64,000 nt of DNA from Eremophila alpestris peregrina (taxonomy: Eukaryota; Chordata; Aves; Passeriformes; Alaudidae): the NCBI GenBank assembly GCA_009792885.1, contig WMCF01000055.1, forward strand, positions 5,047,443-5,111,442. The letters are read 5' to 3'. The notes beneath the pieces were generated by a model. The model was not told where the DNA came from. It was given only the letters and a program-made list of their open reading frames with translations, and ran no database searches. Positions 34,436 through 47,200 of this stretch are shown here, piece by piece (the stretch's first letter is position 1; each line of letters begins with the position of its first letter). A program made the translations under genes and the position numbers.

Positions 34436-37429
34436 TTTGGTTTGGTTTTTTTTATGCTGTTCTGGCTTACACTGGACAGCCCATCTTTCCCTCTTTGTTT
34501 TTACTCCTTCTGCTTGTCTGAGCACCGTGGAAACAAACAGCTCTGGAAAAGTGGAAACAAGCGGCTCTGCACCTTGTCCAGAGCCATCAGAGAACCACAA
34601 GAAGCTTAATGGAGCCTATTCCACTTCTACTGAGACAGGAGTGAGCAGCAGGGATGACCCTGGCTCCTCAGGGATGAGTCAGTGTGCACGCAGCAGGGAC
34701 ATTTCTCTATATTGCCTCATTAATACCTTCTCTCATTCAACATACCACTAAGTATTTAGGTTTCCTGGCTGTTGGAATTGAAGGGTTTCTTTCTCCCCTG
34801 TGTTTCTATGTGTATTTTCAGTGGGCATTGTAAATGTTTCGTGATGTTGGAAAGGAAAAGCTGTTCAGGAATTCCGAGCTTGCATAATTCCCAGATTTGT
34901 CTAGACAGATACTTTCCATCTGGATAATGCAGGCAATACCACATGGACACGAGAGTTCCTGTGTTACTTAATGCTGTCCTTTTTATTTATTCATTTCTAC
35001 ACTGCTTTACAGGATGCATGCAGACACAAGGCTACAGTTGTAAAGGGAACAAGGATTTGTAGCTAATCCTTCAGGAGGCAGCTCTCAAACAGCTCCTGCA
35101 TGTTGTATAACTGCTGGAGTCCCTCTGGTTTCTCTTTCCTTGTACAAAGCATGAGACTTTCATGCGTGGTTCATATCCTGTGAGGTGAGAAGAAAAATAT
35201 TTTCCTCTGAGCTGCCCTGACTCAAGGCTTCCCATCATGATCACCTGTTCTTGGGTTTGCACTGCTCAGGAAGTGCTGGCTGGTGCCAGTGCTGTGGAGC
35301 TGACCCATTCCATGGTGCCCCTGGATCATTTGGCAGAAGGACAATCCCAGACGTGAGTCAGAAAAGAGATTTAATTAATTAGCATTGTAGCCACACACAC
35401 AGACACACCTGAGTTTCATTTTTCCAAATGTTGGCAATCACAGAGCATCCTGAAGAAAGCAGGCTGGCTCACAGCTGTTGGGCAGAGGTATCCTGGACCT
35501 GAACTGGATTTATCAAGCAAAAAAGCCTGACCCTCTGTAGACTATGCAAAAGGCAGCCTGTGTGGCCACCAAGCTGCTGTTTGACTCCAATCCTGAGGTC
35601 ATCTCAACACAGCACTGAAGGATTTTCTCCCCGGGCACCACCTTTCTGCTGCAGTATTCTTGAGGACCCAAGGGCAGGGCCAGGCTCACAGCCAGGTTAC
35701 ACCAAGGGTGACTTGTCCTTCCAACTGCTCACTCCCCAAATATGATGAGTTTGCTTTGGCACCGTTTGCCTGAGGTCTTCCCAATCAGTCTGGGCCAAAA
35801 AGAAGGTGGGATTGCGTGGATATTAAGGGACAACATGTGGGGAAATCATCTGCAAGTGCTGGAGATGAAGAAGGGAACTGTATAACCCCAAAGGTGCTGT
35901 AAGCTGTTCTGTTTTCTACTTTCTCTGCAGTAAACCTTGGCAGTGCACTTGCATTCATTTGCACATCGGCCATCCACATGAAAACTTCTGCTTCTAGAGC
36001 TGGGTTACTTTGAAGCTGTATTTTTTAAGAGTTCTGTTTTAAGTGACTGAGGGCAGTTTCTCCTTGGTCCCCCTGGTTTCCCTGCTGTCCCAGCCTCCAG
36101 GCACAAGAAGCCAGTGTAAAAGAGGTCTTTGTACCAGTGACCTCGACTCCAGATGGGCGGGATGGGAAGTGAGGGCAAGCTGTGCCTGCTCCAGATGCAG
36201 AACCAACACCCAGAGGCAATGGGAGACTCATCTGGGGTTGGGGCAGAGGTCTGCAGCTGGCCTGGGTCCCTTGGTGCAGCCAAGTGCCAAGATACCCTGC
36301 TGCTGCTGGGTTTTGTTTTGGCATTGGCAAGCCACTGATGCCCTATCTGTCTCCTCGGATATCATGAAGATACAAGCTCAGGAGGCTGCTTTCCAGAGAG
36401 TTTGTGTGCACACAGGGAGCGATGGGGCTGGGCACCCCATGCTAAGGTTTATGCAGCACTGTGGCGCTGGAAGTGAGGGGAGAGAGCCAAGCAGGAACCA
36501 GGAAAGGAGGCTCCAGCCCTTGTGTCCTGGATAAAACAGCCATGAGCCACTGCCCTCTACGTCTTACATGCCTAGCTCCCTCTCATATAGTCATTCCAGC
36601 AAAATAGCCATGATTTATCTGCTTCTTCAGCAGAAACCACAGGCTAAAAGAGGAATTCACACACTTGGAAACAAGTAAAGCATGAACTGGTAATGGAGGC
36701 TTGTTCCAAACACACTGGGTCACATGTACTTGAAGCAAGATTTCCAACATCTGGATAAGATGACACATACTCCCAGGCAAGGCTCCTGGGGCTTGGGGTG
36801 GACTCATGCAGCTTAGAAAGCTGAAGTGCAGCTGTTTTTGGGAAGCTCAGCAAGCTTCCTCTGTTGTCTTGCACGCCTTTGCACGGCCTTTCTTTTCCTG
36901 GGTCTTTGGCAAAACCCAGGCTGCTCTGTCCTTAATCGCCTATGTTTTGTGAATCCACGGGGACTATAAAACACCGCTTGCTTACCCGTTATGCCTCAAA
37001 GGCATAAACAACTTCGTGAGCCAGATCTCTGGCTGACATTATTAACTGCTGGTCCACAGGCTTTGTTAAAGTTTCCAACTTGCATCATAGGGAGGCTTGG
37101 CTTTGGCGTTGGGATCGGCATGGAGAACGCACTGTGACACGCCTGTGTCAGGTCAGAGCCCTGCGGCTTCAGAGAACCATCCAGAGACAGCAGGAATGGG
37201 GATGAAGTAAGATGAAAGGAAAACTCCCCAGCAGGAAGACTGATTTCCCCATCTCCTCCTGCAGAGGGACAAGCAATATCCTTTTTGCAGTTATGATTCA
37301 CCTCCACAGCCTGTGGGAGACATATGATCACTATTAGGACGGGGCTTTTTTTGTTTTAAAAATCACAGTTTTGTGCTATTTGTGCAATCCCCAATCCCCC
37401 TCAACACTAAATTTATTCGGGGCTTACTC

Positions 37430-38230
37430 TCTGGCACACGTGCAACGCGGGCAGAACACGAACTGCAGCGCGCCTGACGAGCATGACGGGACGAAAAGGG
37501 GACGCACGGGCCGGGCGAGCGGGGGCGGTGCGAACCCGCCCGCCCTGTCCCCCGCCCCAGCGGCCGCTGCGGGGAGGGAGGGCCGTGCCGGGCCGGGCGA
37601 GCCGCGGTGGCGGCGCCTAGGGGCGGCCACTCCGGCGAGAGGCAGGACGGCAGCAGCCTGCCTGCGCTCTCCGCCGCCCGCAGGCTCCATGGCCGGGGCC
37701 GTGCCCTTGCTGCTGCTGCCGCTGCTGCTGCCGCTGCCCGCCAGCGCCGCTCCGGCTGCGGGCGAGCCGTCGTGCCACGGAGCCTTCGATATGTACTTCG
37801 TGTTGGACAAGTAAGCGGGGAGGGAGACGCGGGCGGGGTTGGGGGAATCGCCGCCATCGGGGATCGGGGCGGCGGTGGCGCCGCTTTTTGTTCGGGCGCT
37901 GCGTGGGGCGAGGGGCGCTGAGGGGCCGTGCGCGCGCGGGGGCTGTGAGGGGAAGTGTCGGGAAACGCATCGAGAGGGGCTCGGCGGGAAGTTTGGGAGT
38001 CCTGCCGGGACCTCCTGAGGGGATGTGGAGAGGGGCCGTTGGAAGTTCTCCCGCCAGAGGTGCGTTTGCGGCCGGAGACGTTGGAAGAGCGAGCGGCGGC
38101 AGCATTTGCCGTCCGCCCCGCCGCGGCGGCCGGGCTTTTGTAGGGAACTTTGGCGGCCGCGATCGTCCTTAGGGCGAGGGGGGAGCGGGGCCCGGGCGAC
38201 AAACTTGCCAGCGAGAGCTGGCGGTACCTC
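37430..38230. promoter_or_regulatory. ANTXR2: CpG island and promoter region of ANTXR2
   Basis: CG-dense DNA starts about 250 bp before the ANTXR2 start codon and extends through exon 1 into intron 1. No TATA box is seen close upstream, so this is a CpG-type promoter. The transcription start cannot be placed precisely. Confidence 0.7.
37689..37810 (+). CDS. ANTXR2: ANTXR2 exon 1 (coding part)
   Basis: 122 nt from ATG to donor GTAAGC at 37811. It encodes the signal peptide and GAFDMYFVLDK; the Lys codon is completed by exon 2. The 5' UTR upstream is GC-rich and its start is undefined. Confidence 0.92.
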
Positions 38231-41200
38231 GAGATGTCTGGAACAGCGAGTATTGCCAGTTTCTCCCCGAAATGTCACCCCAGATCAGGCCGCTGATGTG
38301 CTCTGGTTTTCCCTTCTAGGTCTGGGAGTGTGGCGACGAACTGGAAGGAGATATTTAATTTTGTAAATCAGCTGACAGAAAGATTTGTGAGGTGCGTGGT
38401 GCTGCTTATGACACCCGAGGTGATGCTGGAGTAATTCTGGGCTGTGTTAAGCACTCCCCCCACCCTCCCCCTCGTCCCGGTCCCCGGGCTTTTGCAAGCT
38501 CAGGGGATGTGTTCCACAAACTCATTAAAAGTTTGGCTTCTAAGACCCAAACTGCTGGAATATATTGGAAACTTTTACTTTATATTCTTGTGCTTGAAGC
38601 TCAGCAAAAGGGTGACAATATGTGTCTTTAAACACTTACTCTCTTAAATGACTCTCAGATGTGATTTGATGTTTTTATAAACTTGTTTTTCAATATACCA
38701 TGTGCCTAATTTCTGATGGAGTACTGCTCAAATTCCATGTTTGGAGATCTGTATACAGAAGCAGTCTTGAACACATGTAAACATATGTGTAAATATATAG
38801 TGCAAGTCAAACGGAAGAGAGCAATGTTAAAGCTCAAACGCAGAGGAAGCTCATGCCACGTAACAGTGCATTTGTTGTACTTACATATAATCAACTTTGT
38901 TACTGTCAGCAGTGTTGTCGGGCAAGTCCAGCTCCTCTTGAAATAGCTGCTGTAAATCCTGGCTGACTGCTCCGTACAAACAGCTGAGGATTGCAGTGCT
39001 TTGCTTTAAAAAACCCTACAACAAAATCCAGAATAGACCAAATTAATCGCCCACCACACACAGGAAGTGATGGTGTGGTAGGTTTTGCTGAGGAAAACCA
39101 AGCACAGAGTGCAGCTGTAATCCTGGCTTGCTAAGAAAATGATACAATTAGGCTTTTATAATTAAATATTGCTTTTTTTCATCTTGTCAAAAGCAAATCT
39201 TCTGTAAACTTATGTAAAACTTCTGTCCAGGGGGCGACAGAAACTTTTGAAAGTTGTTTTGTAAGCTCTGGAATTACAGGAAAAAAAAAGAAAAAAAAAG
39301 GTAAAAAAAAGAAAAAAAAAAGAGCCTGATACAAAAGCAGGACTTCTTTGGGTAGGTGGTAAAACATTTGTTCCCCCCGAGAGAGTGGAAAGATTTCAGT
39401 AGAAATCTTTCAGTTCAGCATCTTCTCCAGCCAAGTGACACTCCCTCTTGCAACACTTGTGTGGAGGTCTGGCTGCATTCCCATCCCAGTGTCTGAGTGT
39501 TTACAGAGGAGGCATGGATGGGCTGACTTGTGGAGAGAAAGGTTCTGTGAGGATCCTGAAGAGAAGTTGGCTGAAACATAACTTGGAGGGTATTTATTGC
39601 ACGTGGGGTTGCATCCCCAGCAGGGAAGTCTCACTGTAATTGGTAGGCAGTGATGCAGTTTACCAGAGGTTGGGATTGCAAGTACTTGGTTTTGTTTGCT
39701 GGCTCAAAAGGGTGATAATCCCTTGGTTTCAATTCTGATTTCATTTAGAGCCTCTCAGATTTTGGTATGCAGAGCCATTATGGATAGACTGCAAGCTTGG
39801 GTCTTAAATCCAAGGTTCTGTGCAGACTTGCAGTACTTACATTCCCTTGATTTCAATAATTTTAAGTTGCATAATTGACATCAGTGAACTGAAAACATAT
39901 GGTCATTCAGCTTTTAAAGTATTAAGTCCTTACTAACCATAACCTGATTAATTAATGCTGATACTCATATACAGTAAATTACAAAGTTAGTGACTATATT
40001 AAAATTGTGATGAATAAAATTTAAAATCATGCAGGAGAGATGTTATAACTTACCTTGGGAAAATTCCTGTCTTGGGCCTCCAGAGCATCAGGCAACTCCT
40101 AAGTGTTTTTCACTGCTAATTAGATATGATTCTCTGTAACCTTGTGCAAAGAGACAGGTGACCCTCTTAAAAATAAATTTTAAAAACCCCCTGAATTCCT
40201 TAATAAAATCAATTCATACAGCATTGCTTTCTACCATGACATTTCCCTGGATGCTTTTAGGGAAGTTTTCAAGTCTCACAACTCTGGTCAGAGAAACAAA
40301 CCCAGTCTTTCTCTGGAAGACCCTGCATGCTGCTTTCTTGGGGCTGAGACAGTCAGTAGGCACTGCCTTTGTGACTAGGAGGATTTGATAAACAAAAAGC
40401 AGAGCTGGAAATAGACATTATGTCATCCTGGAAGAAAAGAGGAAATTGATGGGGTTAGTTTCAAAGATGGGAAGTGTGGTTAGTACCCAAGGGAGCAAGA
40501 GGGAACTGAGTGGCGTCCCTGCCTTGGTGTTACACCAGTTGCCCTTGACAATTCCAAAGGATGTGTGTTACCTTCCATGCATGGGGTGGCCACGTCACTG
40601 GAGACTGGTCATGTGAGAGAGAGTAATAGTTCTGCTGCTTTGTTCCCTGAGCATCTGGGTAAGGAGAAGATGGGCAAAAATGCTTTAACTCCTCTCAGTT
40701 TGGGTTTGTTGTTCAAAAGTATGTTCCTAGGAAGCTGGAGGATAAAGATCATGCGAATGAGACTTGAGTAAGTGAATGAAATGCTGTGCATCTGTATGTT
40801 TCTCTGAAATGTTTTTTGCCTTCTTTCCCTTTTCTAAAGCCCCAAGATGAGACTGTCGTTTATCGTGTTTTCCACCCAGGCACAAGTCATTATGCCGCTA
40901 ACTGGAGACAGGTTAGTGCTCTGCTTTTTTAATTCTCCCCCTCTGCCCCCACTGAATCAGAGGAGCAGTAACAGATACGGAACAATGACTGATACTCCTA
41001 AGTGGTGGCCAGTCATGAAGCCTCACCACAGAGCTGATTTAATTTTGTGACCATATCCCTGGACAGCCTCATAAAAAAGGAAGGAGAGGAATGATGGGAA
41101 ACAAATCCCTGATGTTAACTCTGCCACTGCTTTGCAAAAAAACTAGCAGTAATGTTTTCATCTCTGTGTGGCTCTGCATCTCCCTTGGCACAGCATGAGA

Positions 41201-44200
41201 ATGATTCTTCCATTTGCTTTTATAAAGCAGCATCCATAGAATGGTTATCAGGATTTTTTCATGTCTAGGAAAAGCATAAAATGGTAAATTAATGTTTCTT
41301 ATATTCTCACATAAGGTAGGTACTTTGTTTCGTATTTACTAATCTGGACTTCAGGGCCTGTTTTAGACAGTGGGATTGGTGTCACTTGAAGGGTGTGAGA
41401 TCTTTCTGGCACTGGTGATGTACAGGTGTGCCTGAACTTTTAGTGGATGGTTTCAAAGGCGTTGGAATTCAAGGCTGCTCACTCAGATTTCTAAAGCGAG
41501 CGAGGATTTGCAGCTAGGATAGCTTAAGGATGGGTGGGGGGAAACAGAAGGAGAAGAAACAGGTAGAGAAGAGAATATTGCAAAATTAATTACTGAACTA
41601 ATGGAAATTGGGATAGAGTCATGTGGAATGAGTGCTCTCAGCAGAGGATGGTGACACTGCTGTCAGAATCCTTTGATGTCCTCTCAGCCTTTTCAAAACC
41701 AACACGACCTCTGCTCTCTCCCTTCTGTCCAGAAGCTACCAGAGTGCACAACCTTTAGGGTTTGGAACATGTGGATAAACCATTTAGGAATCACTGCATG
41801 ACCTGTGACAGGGTGGAAGTGAGCTGGTCCATCCTTTCTGCTCCCATTAGTAGGGTCAGTGCAAAATGTGGTGTGCTGCAGTTGGTTAGTTCTGCTGAGG
41901 GTTTGTTTGTTTTAAACAATATGTAACAGCAAGTACAAGACTTCCTGAAAAGACCTGACACTGGCAACAGGCATGTGTCATGCTACAGAAATGTAGCTGA
42001 CATCTGAGACGTCTAAAAACTCAGTTCTGAGCCCCTCCAGTTTTAGCATTTAAAAAGTGGTCTGAGTTGAAAACAGCCACTTCCCCCCATCCGGACTGAG
42101 ATACTGGATCTGCTCTCTGTGGACAGAGACAAGCTTGTGAGCCATTTTTCCAGATGGCTTGAGAGGGGTCAGGAGAGGATACTTGAGCCTGTTCTGAGGC
42201 CTGCTGAAGTCAATGAGGTCCTTTCTCTCCATTTCAATAGGCTATCAGTGGCCTGTTCCTTATCAGCACTGATAGCACACAGACCACTTGAAATGCTGGG
42301 CAGGATGCTGGAACCCCGCCACAGGGATACAAGAGCCTTTTTCATTGCTTGTCTGCAGCACATTTGGACCCACTGACAGAATCATGTTTTTCTCAGAAGT
42401 GTCGTGTAAAGCACAGAAAGAACCTCTGCAGTTCTAGTGGATTCCCCTGCAGAACTTGGCTCTAGTTCAGGGTTGCCTGATACTCTTGCAAGTGTATTAG
42501 GGGAAGCAAAGTGCCACCCTTCTTGTTCAGGGGGAATTACAAGGAGAAGGGAGAGGGAGACTTGTAACTGTGACCATATGTCACATAGGTAAGGACAGAG
42601 AGATACAGTTGGAGCAGCTGTCCTTTTAAATATTAAAGAGTCAACAGAGGAAAAATGCTGAGACTGTCTGGCCCCTATTGTTCCCAACAGAAGATAAGGA
42701 TGCTAAGCACACTACAGTTCTGGGGATGGGTGTTTGTGAGGATGATTATGGGATATTATGGCCTTGGTTTGTTACATGTACTTTGAACCTGCAGGCATGT
42801 TTTTGCCCTGGATTACTTGCTAATTCCCAAATGTCAGGAAACCACAATTTCTTCCCAGCAGTTAGATCAAAGTAGGGCAGGATTTTTTGTTTGGAAAGCC
42901 TTAGGCTTCTGATTGTTTGTACAAAGTTCTTGCTGGGTTTACTGCACAATAAAGCTGTGGATATAAAGAGGGCCACAGCATAGCGCCGAAGCCCCCAAAT
43001 TCCCAAATATTTTGTGAGTGTGAGTAGTGCTATGACTAACTCTGTAAAGAGAGGTCATTTTAATCACAATACACACAGTGCTATAATAAATTCATAGAGT
43101 AACAACAACACCCAGATGGAAAAGCCTTCTCATACTGGTTAAAGCCCATTTGAAACAGACACGTTTGTGAAGTTGAGCTGGAAACACTGCAGTAAGTGGT
43201 AAACAAAGATTGGCGCACTCACCTTTGGGGCTCACTGTTGGAAAGCAAGTGGTTTGGGACAGTGGACACCCTCAGGAATACCATCCAAGCTGGCACGATG
43301 TTGCCTTTGTTCTCTTTTCACCAGCTGTGCTGGCCAGCAGCAGTCCAGGTTTCTGTGAGCCTGCTTTGGCAGCCCAGACCAGTGCCAGTGGCCAGAATGA
43401 GCCCTGCTGTCTCTGCCTGGGTGAAACTCCTGCTGGAGATAGATTATGTTAGTAAAGGTGGAAAAGTAGGATGCTTGAGTACCTGGTACATGACCAACTG
43501 TACCATGCTTGTCCCTAGTCCAATAGTGCACTGACTGCTCCTGGTTTCACAGGGACATGTAAGACATGGACGCATTTGGGGCCTTGGTCATGTGAGCTGT
43601 CCCTGTGCTTGGTCCAAGGCAGCTTGCCAAAACAGACTCATCTGCAGAGAGTGTGTTCTGCTGGGTGTATCAAATACAGCAGATGTGGTTTTCATCTGGA
43701 GCCTGTGCAGGAGGCCTCAAGTTTGAAGCAGAGCAATTATTATAAGTGAATCAACCCTTTGTAGTATATAAGAGGCCTAGAAGGCATAAATCTCCTCCAA
43801 ATGACACATCTGAGGTGGCTTGTGCAGGGTTTCCATTCACCAGTACAACAGCTCACCTCATCAGAGATGGAGCCTCTTTTTGTCAAAGAACACTTCCCCT
43901 CTCAGTTTCACTGATCTGTGTGTGTTTTCCTGTTTACTGTACATTCTTCTTAGCAGCAAACCCCAGGTACCTGTTTTATCTGCCTTAGTTTGTTAGGGAT
44001 GAGCCCATTGCCTTGCAGCACACAGCCTCATTTCTCACCGTAAATATTTGCTCAGTGAGAGCCACTATCCCCTGCCAGCACTTATATGCTCATCACATTG
44101 AGATAATTCAAGATACCAGCACTTATTTAAGTGGAATGCAACACGGAAAAGACATACAGAATACTGTCTGCCACTCAGAGGAGCTAAGAACACCCATTCT

Positions 44201-47200
44201 GGAATCTGCATGGATATTAACAGCTGCATTTGCCTGGCTGCTGCTGGAAGAGCTGTTTGAGGCAGTTACATAGCTTAGAGAGAGAACAGACGGGGTAGCT
44301 ATTAAAAATTAGTTGTGCCTGTGCTAAAACACAGAAATTAGCTGCAGCGCATATGCTGAGTGCATAAAAGATATTAAATTTGCACTTATTTAGCCCAAAC
44401 ACAGACAGGCTGCAAGTTCTGTTTTGCCTCTTCCACCTTGCTCCCTTTTCTGACTTGCACCGCAAAGCCAGTGGCCCTCAGCCTTTGTTAGTGTTCCTGA
44501 GCTGTGCTGTGGGAATGTCCAGGCACCCAGGCTGAGGACTCTGCTGTCACACTACAGATGAGTTATACAACCAGAACTTCGCTGGGGATTTCCATGGCTA
44601 CCAAACAGCCTTACAGAAACTAGAGAAAGGGAAGTTGTGAGAGCACTGAGGAGCAGGAATGGGGGTCCTGAGTGCTGTGGCTGGTTGACTGCTGAGTCCC
44701 ATTATCATTACAGTGCAGGCAGGCTCGATCTCCCGTGCCCGGCCTTCGGACTAGTCAGGGGTGAGTTTTGGAGTGATGGAGCCCACTGCTCCTGCTGGTT
44801 CTGGGGCCCAAAGTCCTGCATCCGCATTGGCCTTCTGACATCCAGACCAGGGCCTGCTTGCACTTGATCAGCTTGGAGAATGCAGGGATCTAGTTCACAC
44901 CTGGCTGGGTCTATCTAGTGCAGCTGTGCCGTGAGGGCAAGAGATGGTACTTGATTAAATGCAGCTAAAAAACCTCATTCTACCAAAGATTTTCCTGGAA
45001 CCCTTTGTAGGCAGAGGCCTGGCAACACCAGAGATTGCAGTGCGACTGGGTCACAAGACATTGCAGATAAATAAAACTGAACTGATTGTACAAAAGCTAT
45101 TTTTGCAAAATGAAATCTGTTTCAGAAAACTGGGACTTGAGTTGCTGCTTGTTTCTTGGCAGCAGAGCACTAACGGCTGTGATGTGCTGCCACTCATTTC
45201 TGGCAAGCACCAACTCTGTGGTTTATAATCTGCGTTCGTACATTATCGCTTGTTTCTATAGATGCTGAATGTAAAATATTTGGATCAAACAGATTGTATT
45301 ATCTTACATAACTTGTTCCCTTCCATACATTCAATGGCACATATCTCTTTTGCTCCCTCCCCTTTCTGATTGTATCAGTGAGTCCTGTGACGGGGAGCTT
45401 ATTCCAGCTATGGATTGTACTTTGGAACAGAGCTGCTAAACATAGAGGAAGCCCATCCGTGGAACAAATGACGAGTGGGTGGCATTCAGGCAGTGTGGCA
45501 TATGCATTCTTTCTCATTTGGTCTGGCCTAAGGAAAGCTTTCATGCATCCCGTGATGCATTTTCCCTTCATCTCCTCACCCCTGCTGGGTTCCTCTTTCT
45601 CACCTAGATTTGTCACAGTGTTCTATATATTCTGGCCCAAATTTTGCCCCTTCTGAGTTTTTGCTTATCTTTTCCTAGCATGACTTTTCATGGACATGGC
45701 TGAAACTGTGTTTGCAGAAGAATGAAGACCTTTTGGATTTGATTCTTTCAGTAGTCTCTCTGCCTTTGTTCTCCCCACTTGTGCTGATTTCTCTGGAAGT
45801 AATTCCTGTGGTGTGGTCTGTCAACTTCTCCCCTTTCAGCCCCATAGTTAGTGAGCATTTTGCAGGTGGATCTGCTGTAATGCCCATGGGCACAAAAGGT
45901 ATCTTGCAAATGCTGCATTTGCCTATTCAGAGCGAAGGTTTTAATTATTGAAGTTCAGTTCTATGTGATTAAATTCCTGCATATTGGTCTGGAAGATCTT
46001 TGCTGAAACAGAACCGCTGTTTTAGGGGATTTCTTATTTGATTGTGGTGTGATTGGAAGCCAAGTTGGTTCAAAGTAGCGAAATAGACCTAATGCAACAG
46101 AATTTCCACTGGGCCATGTAATGCTGAGGCTTTGCCACCTCTTTGCAATATCTGATCAACCTGAACATTTTCCTTTATTCCAGCTTCTTGACTTGCCTGA
46201 AGCATGTTGTGTTACATAGGCCCAAAATACCTGTTCCCACAGCACCACTTCTGCCATGAATACACAGTCTGCCTCCACGTGGGATCCTAGCTAAAGGCTC
46301 TAATTTATAGTTTTTCATTTCAGTTCTCCCTCAGGACAAATACTTTTTTTCAATTGATAAATTATACCTTTTCCACACTTCACGTCACACAAACAGTCTC
46401 TTACCTTTTTTTTTGTTCTCAGAGAGAAAATCAAGAAAGGTCTAAAGGATCTGGAGATGGTGATACCAGCAGGTGAGACATACATACATGAAGGACTAAA
46501 GCAGGTAGGTTTTACTCATCTTCTTGCAATCAACACATCCTCTGTTCTCACCCTTAGGGTAACAACTTGTAACAGAAAGGGACTGATTGTACACCTCAGT
46601 CTGTTATGCTCGAATCTTTCTGGTTGCCTGCGTGATCCCAGGGTTGCCCAGACACTCTGCAAATGCCATGCAGAAGATGATTAGCCATCACAGCAATTTG
46701 CCATATGGAGTTTCTCTGACTTGCTCCTTTTCACAGAGAATGGGTCTGTGTCGTGGATCTCAGAGCTCACCCAGCATCCCAGTGATGTGGCAAATAATTA
46801 CACACAGCTTGGTAGGGCTGCAGGGCTTTTGGTGCCTTCCAGAGTGCTCTCCTTGGGGAGAGTTAACTGCACAGAGCAGTATTTGTGAGACAAATGCTCT
46901 TCATTTTGGACTGTGTTAATTATGGAGTTTTCAGCTGCTTATATTTTTTCTTGTTCAAATAATGCAGTTTTGATGAAAGCCCTGGCTCTGAAGGTGAGTA
47001 TCTAAGCTTTCACTGTTACAGACAAATCAGTCATTTCCCTGTGACTCTAGAGCCATGTTTGTCACCAGGATCTGCACACTGAAAAGCCAGGCAAAGGGAA
47101 TTTTGTTGCTATTAAAAAAAAATTGGTTTTAAGCCATTCTTTTTATATCTTGGAAACTACTGACTGTATTTGAAATCTGGGGGGTAGCAAAGGAAACCCT

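Larger units (their letters stand above)
20321..37380. other. PRDM8-ANTXR2 intergenic DNA
   Basis: About 17 kb without any recognisable gene. Contents noted: an AC microsatellite at 21,629, an AT-rich block at 22,640-23,560, poly(A)/poly(T) runs near 26,480, 30,765 and 34,415, a 14-bp direct repeat near 31,420, a SINE at 31,819, and purine/A-rich DNA near 32,970-33,330. Open frames of up to 247 codons (31,996-32,739) are low-complexity Ser/Pro/His and unsupported. Confidence 0.7.
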